Notes under the pieces: generated by a model | Told to the model about the DNA's origin: nothing | Database searches by the model: none | What the model saw: only the letters and a program-made list of their open reading frames with translations | Part shown: positions 1 to 7,134 of the stretch, one piece after another | Layout of the letters: each line of letters begins with the position of its first letter | Numbering within the stretch: position 1 is the stretch's first letter | Translations under genes and position numbers: made by a program | Assembly: GCA_002292925.1 (NCBI GenBank) | Contig: DBCF01000083.1 | Span: 1,565 to 13,534, forward strand | Source of the DNA: Roseiflexaceae bacterium UBA965 | GTDB lineage: Bacteria; Chloroflexota; Chloroflexia; Chloroflexales; Roseiflexaceae | Direction of reading: 5' to 3' | Length of the DNA: 11,970 nt

Positions 1-545
1 GCTGCCACCACACCCGTGACGATACCTGCGAGGCCAGCGTAGCCCCCGTTTTTAATCAAAAATGCCCCAACGAGTGCCCCGGCGACAAGTGCGCCTGCAA
101 ACAAGGGAATATTTCCACTCAGCAAATCAGTCATAGGGGGCATTGCACCATCAGCACCGATATTGATGAAGGTGGTGATGAATAATGCCAATGCAAAAAA
201 GAACAAGCCACCGACCACTGCCCCCACTGCTTGGGGTGATTGGCTGGTAAATACGCCCCGTTTACCAAAAATACCGGCCAAGGCCCCGATGACCACTGCC
301 ACGATGAAGTAGGGTGCGGCATAGGCGTTGCCCAACAAGCCCCAAATCAAGCTGGCAAGGAGACCCGTCAATGCGCCGGCCCATGGACCGAGCAATGCGC
401 CGACCAATACTGTGCCGATGCTATCGAGATAGATGGGTAACTTGAGTACGGTGACCAATTGGCCGATGGCGATGTTGATGGCAATTGCCAGCGCCATCAA
501 AATGATGTTGCGGGGGTTTTTGAGGGTACCAAGAAACTTCTGCAT
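1..545 (-). CDS. ECF transporter S component-like membrane protein (3' end outside window)
   Basis: The frame opens with ATG at 545 and stays open to position 1, so about 181 N-terminal residues are visible and the C-terminus is missing. The protein is very hydrophobic, with about five membrane segments. Near residue 30 it carries the run LPIYLDSIGTVLVGALLGPW, followed by a glycine/alanine-rich helix and WGLLGN. This pattern is typical of substrate-binding (S) subunits of energy-coupling-factor vitamin/nucleoside transporters, which capture a small substrate in the membrane and work with the EcfA/A'/T module. An AGGAG site at 551-555 lies close before the ATG. The gene follows tgt by 27 nt and no terminator is visible between them, so co-transcription from the tgt promoter is likely. 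The substrate cannot be read from the sequence. The link to tgt makes a queuosine precursor possible, but the protein does not resemble the classical QueT family as I remember it. Confidence 0.75.
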   Translation of the reverse strand, partial: MQKFLGTLKNPRNIILMALAIAINIAIGQLVTVLKLPIYLDSIGTVLVGALLGPWAGALTGLLASLIWGLLGNAYAAPYFIVAVVIGALAGIFGKRGVFTSQSPQAVGAVVGGLFFFALALFITTFINIGADGAMPPMTDLLSGNIPLFAGALVAGALVGAFLIKNGGYAGLAGIVTGVVA

Positions 546-572
546 GTCTTCTCCTAATTTTGGCTTGTTCGA

Positions 573-1784
573 CTACGTTGTCTTTGCGCCATCAAGCCAT
601 GATGCGCGTAACGCCACAAAAGAGCCGTCTATTATGCTTTGCCGGATCTCATGCATGAGATGCAGCAAAAAAGCAACATTGTGCAGACTGACCAAGCGAA
701 TTCCCAATAATTCCTTGGCGCGGAAGAGATGATGGATATAGGCGCGCGAATATTTTTTGCAGACGCTACAGCCACACCATTCGTCGAGTGGGGCGTCGCT
801 ATCGCGACAACTGGCATTGTTGACATTGAGGCGGAAGTTTTTGCTGGCGTCACGCACCAACGCCGACCCGTGCCGCCCCAAGCGGGTCGGGCTGACACAG
901 TCAAACATGTCGATGCCCCGCGCCACCCCTTCAAACAAATCGTCGACATCACCGATGCCCAGCAAATGCCGTGGTTTGTTGTCGGGCATGTAGGGGACGG
1001 TCATGTCGACCACGTCGTAGATTTGGGCTTTGTTGGCGCCGAGTGAGCCTCCGATACACAAGCCGTCGAAATCCATGCCGCCGATGTGTTGGGCGCTGAT
1101 TTTGCGCAAATCAGGGAACACACCACCATGCACGATGCCAAACAACGATTGGTCGGGGGTGGGCATGGGGATGTCATGCTCGCCCCGCAAGGTTTGTTGG
1201 TGATAAGTCAGACAGCGTTGCTCCCAATCGTGGGTGCGTTGCAACGAGCGTCGTGTATAGTCGTAGCCAGCCCGGAAAGGCGGGAGCTCGTCGAAGCAGA
1301 GGATGATATCCGCACCAATGCCTTTTTGGATTTCGATACTTCGTTCGGGGGTGAAAATATGCTTGGCACCATCGATATATGATTTAAAAATAACGGCATC
1401 ATCGGTGACTTTGACCATACCGGGTTGCGGCTTAAATGAGCCGCGCCCCTTGACTTCATCGGCGATGCCACCGTATTTGAGGCTAAATACTTGGAAGCCG
1501 CCACTGTCTGTCAAAATCGGCCCATCCCAGCCCATAAAACGGTGCAAACCGCCGTGCCGGGCGATGAGTTCGTGGCCGGGTTGCAGGTAGAGGTGATAGG
1601 TGTTACCGAGGATGATATGCGCACCATGCTCCGCCACCTCTTCGGGGGCGAGTGATTTGAGTGTGCCTTTGGTGCCGACTGGCATAAATACAGGGGTCTC
1701 GATGACTCCGTGCGCAGTGACAATGCGACCGGCCCGGGCGCTAGTCTGTGCGTCGCGCGCCTCGGTTGTGAATTGTAACGGCAT
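573..1784 (-). CDS. tgt: tRNA-guanine(34) transglycosylase (queuine/preQ1 insertion)
   Basis: The enzyme exchanges guanine-34 in GUN-anticodon tRNAs for preQ1 in the queuosine pathway, in the cytoplasm. The 403 residues cover the whole TIM-barrel family, slightly longer than the usual 370-390. Visible signatures are LTDSGGFQVFSL with D93 (general base position), CFDELPPF with D165, FGIVHGG near 215-221, and FDCVSPTR with the nucleophile D295. The zinc site is intact: C337, C339, C342 and H368, with the family spacing C-x-C-x2-C-x25-H. The loop after the nucleophile reads RLGRHGS instead of the common RNARNG, a lineage variant. The ATG at 1784 follows GGAGGG (1788-1793) closely, and a near-consensus promoter lies just upstream. 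The gene heads a likely two-gene unit with the downstream ECF-S-like gene. Identification is secure. Confidence 0.97.
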   Translation of the reverse strand: MPLQFTTEARDAQTSARAGRIVTAHGVIETPVFMPVGTKGTLKSLAPEEVAEHGAHIILGNTYHLYLQPGHELIARHGGLHRFMGWDGPILTDSGGFQVFSLKYGGIADEVKGRGSFKPQPGMVKVTDDAVIFKSYIDGAKHIFTPERSIEIQKGIGADIILCFDELPPFRAGYDYTRRSLQRTHDWEQRCLTYHQQTLRGEHDIPMPTPDQSLFGIVHGGVFPDLRKISAQHIGGMDFDGLCIGGSLGANKAQIYDVVDMTVPYMPDNKPRHLLGIGDVDDLFEGVARGIDMFDCVSPTRLGRHGSALVRDASKNFRLNVNNASCRDSDAPLDEWCGCSVCKKYSRAYIHHLFRAKELLGIRLVSLHNVAFLLHLMHEIRQSIIDGSFVALRASWLDGAKTT

Positions 1785-1807
1785 AAACCCTCCACGTGAT
1801 GTGCGTC

Positions 1808-1836
1808 ATTATTATGGTGTTTGGTCTTTTTGTCAA
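1808..1836 (-). promoter_or_regulatory. sigma70-type promoter of tgt
   Basis: Read on the minus strand there is a perfect -35 TTGACA (1836-1831), a 17-nt spacer, and a -10 AATAAT (1813-1808) that matches five of six consensus bases. The predicted transcription start near 1801 gives a leader of only about 17 nt before the tgt ATG, too short for a preQ1 riboswitch, and I see none. Confidence 0.8.
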
Positions 1837-1863
1837 CCTGACACAAACTAAAAATGTACTTGT

Positions 1864-1881
1864 TTCATGGTACGATACTAT
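1864..1881 (+). promoter_or_regulatory. possible extended -10 promoter of the moaB-like gene
   Basis: The sequence TTCATGGTACGATACTAT contains TGG-TACGAT (extended -10 type) and an overlapping TACTAT. No convincing -35 is seen. Almost the same string, with one base fewer in the middle, occurs on the minus strand at 8358-8374 upstream of another gene, which supports a promoter role. The start codon served would be 1944. Confidence 0.4.
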
Positions 1882-1943
1882 CCAACGAGATGCAGAGGAA
1901 TCTGGCATTTTGCCGAAAAAATACCAACGGAAAGTATTGCACC

Positions 1944-2471
1944 ATGAGCCATATCAGTCATCGTACCTTTGCAGATGCCCAAATCCAAGGAATTCGGTGT
2001 GGAGTATTGACGATTAGTGATACCCGCACCATTGAAAACGATACCGGGGGCCAACTCGCCCAGCGCCTTTTGACCGACGGTGGTCACCACGTGACTCAGT
2101 ATGCGATTGTGCGTGACGAGCCGTTACAGGTGGTTGCCCATATCGAAGCCTGGGTCGCAGCGGGGTGTCAGATGATTTTAACCACGGGGGGCACGGGCAT
2201 CGCCAAACGTGATACCACGATTGATGCGATTGAGCCATTGTTAGTGCGCAAGTTGCCAGGGTTCGGTGAAATTTTTCGCATGTTGTCGTACGCCCAAGTG
2301 GGTGCGGCGGCAATGTTGTCGCGGGCCACGGCGGGGACGATTGGCCAGACATTGATTTTTTGTGTGCCTGGCTCCCCGGCAGCGGTCGACTTGGCCATGA
2401 CGCAACTGATTGTGCCCGAATTGCGTCACCTCGTATGGGAAACGGTGCGTCAAGCGCCCCCTAGTCAATAA
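1944..2471 (+). CDS. moaB: MoaB/MogA family molybdenum cofactor biosynthesis protein
   Basis: This family binds molybdopterin; MogA adenylates it, and MoaB is a related protein acting in molybdenum cofactor synthesis in the cytoplasm. From the chosen ATG at 1944 the protein has 175 residues, the normal size. It starts GVLTISDTR at about 20-28 and contains TGGTG (81-85) followed by RD-T (89-91). It then has the GFGEIFRMLSY block (106-116), SRATAG (126-131) and the terminal PGSPAAV loop (142-148). The frame is open further upstream to 1854, but those 30 residues look non-native, and a GGAAAG site at 1929-1934 precedes the 1944 ATG. yidD follows after 15 nt. Whether it is functionally MoaB or MogA cannot be decided here; the FRMLSY-type core looks more MoaB-like. 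Confidence 0.9.
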   Translation: MSHISHRTFADAQIQGIRCGVLTISDTRTIENDTGGQLAQRLLTDGGHHVTQYAIVRDEPLQVVAHIEAWVAAGCQMILTTGGTGIAKRDTTIDAIEPLLVRKLPGFGEIFRMLSYAQVGAAAMLSRATAGTIGQTLIFCVPGSPAAVDLAMTQLIVPELRHLVWETVRQAPPSQ

Positions 2472-2486
2472 AACAGGAGATTGTAG

Positions 2487-2696
2487 ATGAAAAAAATTGC
2501 CTTGCAGATGGTGCGTTTTTATCAGCGCCGGATTTCGCCCCATACGCCACCCAGCTGTATTTATACGCCGTCGTGCTCCGAATACACCTATCAGGCCATC
2601 GATAAATACGGGTTTTTGCGGGGGGTGGCGCTGGGGGTAGAGCGCTTGTTGCGCTGTCATCCCTTTTCAACCGGTGGGCACGATCCACTCCGCTAA
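2487..2696 (+). CDS. yidD: YidD membrane protein insertion efficiency factor
   Basis: The protein has 69 residues, typical for the family. It has the hallmark order RFYQRRISP (10-18), a Y-T-P-S-C-S-E-Y stretch (26-33) and RLLRCHPF followed by GG-DP near the C-terminus. YidD is a small peripheral membrane protein thought to assist YidC-dependent insertion of inner-membrane proteins. In many genomes it sits between rnpA and yidC. Here it stands behind a moaB-like gene instead, with AGGAGA (2475-2480) six nt before the ATG, so it probably shares the moaB transcript. The first cysteine motif, usually C-R-F-x-P, reads C-I-Y-T-P here, a mild variation. Confidence 0.93.
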   Translation: MKKIALQMVRFYQRRISPHTPPSCIYTPSCSEYTYQAIDKYGFLRGVALGVERLLRCHPFSTGGHDPLR

Positions 2697-2705
2697 CGCT
2701 CATAA

Positions 2706-2732
2706 TTGACGCATGGGGGAGTGTGGTATACT
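2706..2732 (+). promoter_or_regulatory. extended -10 promoter upstream of the NYN operon
   Basis: TTGACG (2706-2711) and TATACT (2727-2732) are separated by 15 nt, which is short, but the -10 is preceded by TGTGG, giving the extended form TG-G-TATACT. The expected start near 2739 would leave a leader of about 280 nt before the start codon at 3018. Confidence 0.5.
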
Positions 2733-2738
2733 GCAGAT

Positions 2739-3017
2739 ACGCAACGGTAATTATTGTTGTGATTTGGAATTTTTTGGTGCACACACGTGGTGCCGAAGAC
2801 GCTTGAGGATGGTGTGGCCGATACGGGATGCAACTGCATACCGTCCACCACCTACAAATACAAATATCCCCTCGATTGCAATGATGCAACAAACAGCGGC
2901 GCAAAATGTTTTGCGGCATGATGCTGATTGATGCGTGGCACGCTGGTGGTATTTGTCACATCCCTTGGTTTTTTGGTGGCGTGTGTACGCTCATTTTGAG
3001 GAGCTCACACCGTAACT
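2739..3017 (+). ncRNA. possible structured 5' leader or small RNA (no known family recognised)
   Basis: The 321 nt between yidD (stop 2696) and the NYN gene (start 3018) hold no credible gene. From the presumed start near 2739 the transcript could fold into a long hairpin at 2811-2852. In it GGTGTGG (2811-2817) pairs with CCACCACC (2845-2852) with one bulge, ACGG (2823-2826) with CCGT (2841-2844), and ATGC (2828-2831) with GCAT (2836-2839). A second hairpin at 2894-2926 has CAGC/GCTG outside and CGCAAA/TTTGCG inside, with a four-base loop. ACAAATAC (2854-2861) can also pair with GTATTTGT (2949-2956), which would enclose the second hairpin. I recognise no riboswitch, T-box, 6S or tmRNA signature. 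The pairing was done by eye. Confidence 0.3.
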
Positions 3018-5036
3018 ATGGCAGAGCAAATTCGCAAAGACGTGGCGGTTTTCATTGATTTTGAAAATGTCTATGTCAGTGTCCGCGACAAGCTGGACGC
3101 AAACCCCAACTTCGAAATAATCATGGATCGCTGTAACGAACTCGGTCGGGTAATTTTGGCCCGAGCCTATGCCGACTGGTATCGTTATCCCCGCATCACC
3201 AGTGCCTTGTATGCCAACAACATCGAGCCGATGTATGTGCCGACCTACTATTACGACAAAGACGCTGGTCGTACTGGTCGCCCCATCAAAAACAGCGTTG
3301 ATATGAATCTGTGTATTGATGCGATGCGTACGTTGTTTACCGTGCCCAACATCAGTACGTTTGTGTTGGTGACCGGGGATCGTGACTTTATCCCGTTGGT
3401 CAATTCGATCCGCCAGCAAGGCAAAGATGTCATTATCATCGGCGTAGGTGGGGCTGCCTCGTCGCATTTGGCCCAAAGCGCCGACGAATTTATTTTCTAC
3501 GAACAATTAATCGGCAAATCATTGCCCGTAGCTGCCGCCACGCCGATTGGGCGACGGGTCAGTGATATCGATGATTTCGAACGCCCTATCGAACGCCCCG
3601 TCGAGCGTATCACTCCGCGTGACCGTGCTGCTGCCCGGGCTTCGGCCACCGCCAAACCGACCAAACCAGCCGAGCCCGTCGCCTTCAATGAAGACGCCGC
3701 GTTCGAGTTGCTGGTCAAAGCCGTGCTCGAAGCGCGTAATCGCAACATGATGACGGCATTTGGGTCGCTCAAAGTGTTGATGAAAGAAATGTCGGGCGGC
3801 GAGTTCCGCGAGCAACAAATCAAAGACGGCAACGGCCGCCCGCTCGAGCGCTTCAAAGATTTCATTCATGAAGCAGCCCGGCGGGGCAAGATTTTGATTT
3901 CGAGCGATGGGGTCGTCAACGAAGTCTTTTTGCCTGGTGAAGACCCACGCAAATTGTCGCAATTCACCTTGACGAGTGATGCCAGTGGCGAACGCCCCAG
4001 CGAAGATTCACCTGCGCCATCAATTGATGCCGCTGCCGATGATCGTGGTGATAATGGTGGCAAATCACGGCGCCGTCGCCGGCGTGGCGAGCGTCCTGAA
4101 CGCAACGAGCGTGCCGAGCGCAACGAGCGTGCCGAGCGCAATCCCGCAGTCAGCGATAGCGACCAAATCGTATTGCCTCCGACTGTTGCCCCAGTGAGTA
4201 CGGTCACCGTGGTTCCCAATGATTTTGCCGCACCGACTCCCAAAGTCGAGATTGTTGCCTCACCCAAAAACGATGTGGCGCCTGCACCAACGCCCGTGGT
4301 TGCCAACGAAGCACCAGTGGCCGACGACGCACTTGAGAACAGTGACGATGTGGCGCCAGCGCAACCGTTTAGTAGCGAAGAGCGCCAATTTGTCCGGGCG
4401 ATTGTGGGTGCTAGTGAGCGCCCGCTGTCGTTCCAACAAATCCACGATTTGTTGCGCAATACCCGTAATCGGGGTGCCGATGGGGTGTCACGCACCAACG
4501 AAGAATTACGCTCGCTGATTAAGCTATCGATTAATTCGGGTGAATTACAACGGATTGGCCGTGGCAATCGGGTGAGTTATCGCTTGGCAGTGGTCGTGGC
4601 TCCAACCAACGAACCAGAAACACCAGCAACGACGCCTGTTGTTTCAGTCACGCCGGTGGTCGCTGTTGCGCCCGTTGCACCTGTGGTCGCGTCGACTCCG
4701 GCAGTCACGATGATTCCGACTCCGGCAGATGTGGTTGACGATGGCTTGACGTTGCCGGCTGCCCCCAGCAAAACACCTCGGCGCACCAAACGCCAAGACG
4801 CACCATTGGCCACGGTACCAACTCCTGCTCCTGTCTCGGCACCAGTTGAAGCCAAAAAGCCTAAAGTCGTGCCCCAAGTAGCTGTTGAATCTAAGAAAAC
4901 GAATCAACGGCGTACGCCCAAAGCAACGCCAGCCCCAGTGGCCAAAACGCCAGAGTTTACGCCACCAGTATCCCCTGCGTCAACCCCAGAACCGACCCGT
5001 GCGACTCCGCGTCGCCGCAAAAAAACCACGGAGTAG
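3018..5036 (+). CDS. NYN (PIN-like) domain protein with OST-HTH/LOTUS domain and disordered basic tail, putative RNase
   Basis: The 672-residue protein opens with a NYN/LabA-type PIN-like nuclease domain (about 8-165). Acidic positions expected for metal binding are D14 in VFIDFEN, D95 in NSVDMNL, and D121 and D123 in TGDRDF. A helical domain at about 226-306 resembles OST-HTH/LOTUS, a fold linked to RNA binding. An Asp/Ser-rich linker follows, with six arginines at 351-356 and an E-R-N-E-R-A repeat. A second winged-helix-like segment lies at about 452-525. The rest is a Pro/Thr/Val-rich low-complexity tail ending in basic TPRRRKKTTE. I infer a cytoplasmic RNA-processing or RNA-binding nuclease whose target is unknown. 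The ATG at 3018 fits the domain start, but GAGGAG (2998-3003) is 14 nt away, farther than usual. The gene heads an operon with trpF two nt downstream. Confidence 0.85.
   Translation: MAEQIRKDVAVFIDFENVYVSVRDKLDANPNFEIIMDRCNELGRVILARAYADWYRYPRITSALYANNIEPMYVPTYYYDKDAGRTGRPIKNSVDMNLCIDAMRTLFTVPNISTFVLVTGDRDFIPLVNSIRQQGKDVIIIGVGGAASSHLAQSADEFIFYEQLIGKSLPVAAATPIGRRVSDIDDFERPIERPVERITPRDRAAARASATAKPTKPAEPVAFNEDAAFELLVKAVLEARNRNMMTAFGSLKVLMKEMSGGEFREQQIKDGNGRPLERFKDFIHEAARRGKILISSDGVVNEVFLPGEDPRKLSQFTLTSDASGERPSEDSPAPSIDAAADDRGDNGGKSRRRRRRGERPERNERAERNERAERNPAVSDSDQIVLPPTVAPVSTVTVVPNDFAAPTPKVEIVASPKNDVAPAPTPVVANEAPVADDALENSDDVAPAQPFSSEERQFVRAIVGASERPLSFQQIHDLLRNTRNRGADGVSRTNEELRSLIKLSINSGELQRIGRGNRVSYRLAVVVAPTNEPETPATTPVVSVTPVVAVAPVAPVVASTPAVTMIPTPADVVDDGLTLPAAPSKTPRRTKRQDAPLATVPTPAPVSAPVEAKKPKVVPQVAVESKKTNQRRTPKATPAPVAKTPEFTPPVSPASTPEPTRATPRRRKKTTE
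4101..4141 (+). repeat. 18-nt tandem repeat inside the NYN gene
   Basis: CGCAACGAGCGTGCCGAG occurs at 4101-4118 and again, identical, at 4119-4136, with a third copy beginning (CGCAA). It encodes R-N-E-R-A-E units in the disordered basic linker. The length is in frame, so copy-number changes would not disrupt the gene. Confidence 0.85.
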
Positions 5037-5038
5037 TA

Positions 5039-5677
5039 ATGACCATTGTCAAAATCTGTGGCCTGAGCTCACCCGAACATCTACTGGTGGCAGCCGCTGC
5101 TGGTGCTGACTATATCGGGTTGGTATTTGCACCGAGCCGACGGCAAGTCTCGATTAGCACTGCCCAACGTCTCGTGGCTACCCTGCGTGATGCAGGGTAT
5201 GCCACGCAGGTGGTGGGACTGTTTGTCAACGAACCCGCTAGCACCATTGCCACTACTGTGGCCCAGTGTAGTCTTGACGTAATCCAGCTCCATGGTACCG
5301 AAGCCTACGACATCGTGGCTGAATTACCTCCCATGCCGATTTGGCGAGCGCTCCGCCTCAATAACAGTGCCGACGAAGTGGCGTGGCTTACCAGCAATAA
5401 TCCCCAGATTACCCCGTTGGTCGATGCACCAATCACCGCCACGCAGTTTGGTGGTACTGGTGCAACTGCCGATTGGGATGCTGCGGCTACGTTGGCTCGG
5501 CAACGGCGTATCGTCCTTGCGGGGGGATTGACTCCCGGCAATGTGCGCACCGCCATCCAGCAGGTGGCACCGTGGGGCGTCGATGTGAGTAGCGGCGTCG
5601 AACGCGCTGGCTACAAAGACAACGGTTTGATTGCCGCATTTATTGATTTGGCCAAATCGGCGAGTGAGGTGGCGTAA
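5039..5677 (+). CDS. trpF: phosphoribosylanthranilate isomerase
   Basis: This enzyme converts N-(5-phosphoribosyl)anthranilate to CdRP, the third step of tryptophan synthesis. The 212-residue TIM barrel is of normal length. It shows VKICGL with the catalytic C7, GLVFAPSRR (27-35), DVIQLHG (80-86), the catalytic acid D129 in PLVDAP, and FGGTG (137-141). The phosphate-binding ends are LAGGLTPGNV (160-169) and VDVSSGVE (181-188). The start codon is two nt after the NYN stop, and its GGAG site (5030-5033) lies in the end of that gene, so the two are co-transcribed. The stop overlaps the next start by one base (TAATG). No other trp gene is in the window, so trpF is detached from a trp operon here. 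Confidence 0.95.
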   Translation: MTIVKICGLSSPEHLLVAAAAGADYIGLVFAPSRRQVSISTAQRLVATLRDAGYATQVVGLFVNEPASTIATTVAQCSLDVIQLHGTEAYDIVAELPPMPIWRALRLNNSADEVAWLTSNNPQITPLVDAPITATQFGGTGATADWDAAATLARQRRIVLAGGLTPGNVRTAIQQVAPWGVDVSSGVERAGYKDNGLIAAFIDLAKSASEVA

Positions 5678-7134
5678 TGCAACGACGTTGGTGGAGTTGG
5701 GTTGGTGCAGTGATGACCATGGCGTTGTCGTTGCGCTTCGTGCTGACACGCCTGCGCCCTGTGGTGTTGCGCCCTACCGCTGACGCCACTGGCGAATTAC
5801 TTGGCGATGATACGGCACTCGGTGTCCGGCGGTTGATTGTGAGTGATCTCCACCTTGGCGGTGGCGATCGGCTTGACGACTTTAATGCGGACAGCCAATT
5901 TGTTGATTTTGTGCAATTGTATGCTATGACGGAACCTACCGAATTGATTTTGGCGGGTGATACGTTTGAGTTTTTACAGGTCACGTTGAGTGATGTGCCT
6001 GACTTCGAATGGACGGGGCGGGCGGCCCAACGCCGCCTCGACGCCATCATGGCGGCGCACCCCCAAGTTATCCAAGCCTTGGCTATGTTTGTGTGCAAAC
6101 CAGGCAATTATCTGACAATCATGATTGGCAATCACGATTTTGAATTGCATTATCAAACTGCCAAAAAACTACTCCGTCAAAAATTTGGTCTCGACCCAGC
6201 AGACGAACGTTTGCGCTTTTGTACGCGCTACTTTGGCGACGGGATGTTCATCGAGCATGGCAATCAATTCGAGCCATGGAATAGTTTTGTGCGCTTTGAA
6301 GGGATTAGTCAGCCGTTTGAATTGGTACGCGGTACCTTTGCCGTCAAAAGTGTGATTAATCCGCTCGAGCGCTCGCCATTGCCGTTGGCGCCACTCATTG
6401 ATAATGTCAAACCGAGTTCGGCGTTTTTGTGGCATTTGTTGAGTGTGGCGCATTTGCGTGACTGGCAAGTAGTTCGGTTTGTGACTCGGGGGGTGGTGAT
6501 GGCCGTGCGGAGCATGTTGGTGCCGCTGGCGTATCGCCGCAGTGAGACGCTGAACGAATCAGCCACCACCGTTCGCCATCTCGAAAACCAGCGCCGCTTG
6601 CGCCGGGCCCTCGATACGGTGCGCCGAGTCATCGAAAGACGCACCACGCGCCAGCGTGAAACAGTCCCCCCGTACTTGATGGCCCACATCGAACGCGAAT
6701 CGCGCCGGCAATTATTGCGTGAAGTGCGTGAATTCAACGTAGCGGTATTGCGCGAAATGGTCAAAATTGCCCATAATACAACGTACCAAGATACGGTATT
6801 ATTTATTTGTGGACATACGCATATGGCGCAACAGGTTATCATGAATGAGCGTCAGACGTATATTAATGTGGGGACGTGGACTGATGTCGTTACCGATTTA
6901 ACGACTGGTCGGCGCCAAAACCAACGGTGCCCTTTTTTGAGTGTACGCTATGATCCAAAAGGAAATGTGGTACACGAGTTTTTGGTATGGCGTAACCCCA
7001 ATACTCCCCCTACGCCGTGGTCTCCTGAGTCAATCGGTCGCCCCCGTTTGTTGCGTCGCACCCAAAATCCTGTGCGGTTTGCCACAGATGGCGTTACAAT
7101 AACATCATGGAATAATGAAGGAGAGACAGAATGA
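5677..7134 (+). CDS. calcineurin-like metallophosphoesterase with large insertion
   Basis: The 485-residue protein carries all five metal/catalytic blocks of the superfamily: SDLHLGG (D57, H59), GDTFEF (D95), GNHDFE (N152, H153, D154), EHGN (H194) and CGHTHM (H380, H382). These predict a dinuclear-metal phosphohydrolase. The order and the GDxxE/GNHD style recall COG2908 (LpxH-like) enzymes, but about 185 residues separate EHGN from GHTH. That insertion is rich in Arg and looks helical (about 290-365), and could be a membrane-binding or regulatory part. The N-terminus (about 5-26) is moderately hydrophobic with basic ends and might associate with the membrane. The substrate is unknown. It starts within the trpF stop codon and ends four bases inside the next gene, so translation is probably coupled. 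Confidence 0.85.
   Translation: MQRRWWSWVGAVMTMALSLRFVLTRLRPVVLRPTADATGELLGDDTALGVRRLIVSDLHLGGGDRLDDFNADSQFVDFVQLYAMTEPTELILAGDTFEFLQVTLSDVPDFEWTGRAAQRRLDAIMAAHPQVIQALAMFVCKPGNYLTIMIGNHDFELHYQTAKKLLRQKFGLDPADERLRFCTRYFGDGMFIEHGNQFEPWNSFVRFEGISQPFELVRGTFAVKSVINPLERSPLPLAPLIDNVKPSSAFLWHLLSVAHLRDWQVVRFVTRGVVMAVRSMLVPLAYRRSETLNESATTVRHLENQRRLRRALDTVRRVIERRTTRQRETVPPYLMAHIERESRRQLLREVREFNVAVLREMVKIAHNTTYQDTVLFICGHTHMAQQVIMNERQTYINVGTWTDVVTDLTTGRRQNQRCPFLSVRYDPKGNVVHEFLVWRNPNTPPTPWSPESIGRPRLLRRTQNPVRFATDGVTITSWNNEGETE

Noticed and set aside
729..1590. Several plus-strand open frames opposite tgt
   Set aside because: They overlap a secure gene on the other strand, show no family motifs, and arise from the codon bias of tgt.
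1785..1807. A preQ1 riboswitch in front of tgt
   Set aside because: The promoter leaves a leader of only about 17 nt, and no preQ1 aptamer features are visible.
1854..1943. 30-codon N-terminal extension of the moaB-like gene
   Set aside because: The extension has no family similarity, overlaps the promoter candidate at 1864-1881 and is preceded by no ribosome site; the ATG at 1944 gives the normal family length.
2713..2931. Open frame of 72 codons on the plus strand in the gene-free region before the NYN gene
   Set aside because: Its ATG lies inside the promoter spacer, it has no ribosome site, the composition is irregular with many Cys/Arg/Pro, and it matches no family I know. The RNA-structure reading fits better.
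3866..4907. Minus-strand open frames opposite the NYN gene, one of 233 codons
   Set aside because: Ser/Arg/Thr/Gly-rich low-complexity mirror of the Pro/Ala-rich coding strand; no start signals and no recognisable domain.
5677..7134. Assignment of the metallophosphoesterase as LpxH
   Set aside because: The catalytic blocks resemble COG2908, but the protein is twice the usual length and no lipid A genes are seen, so a specific name is not justified.
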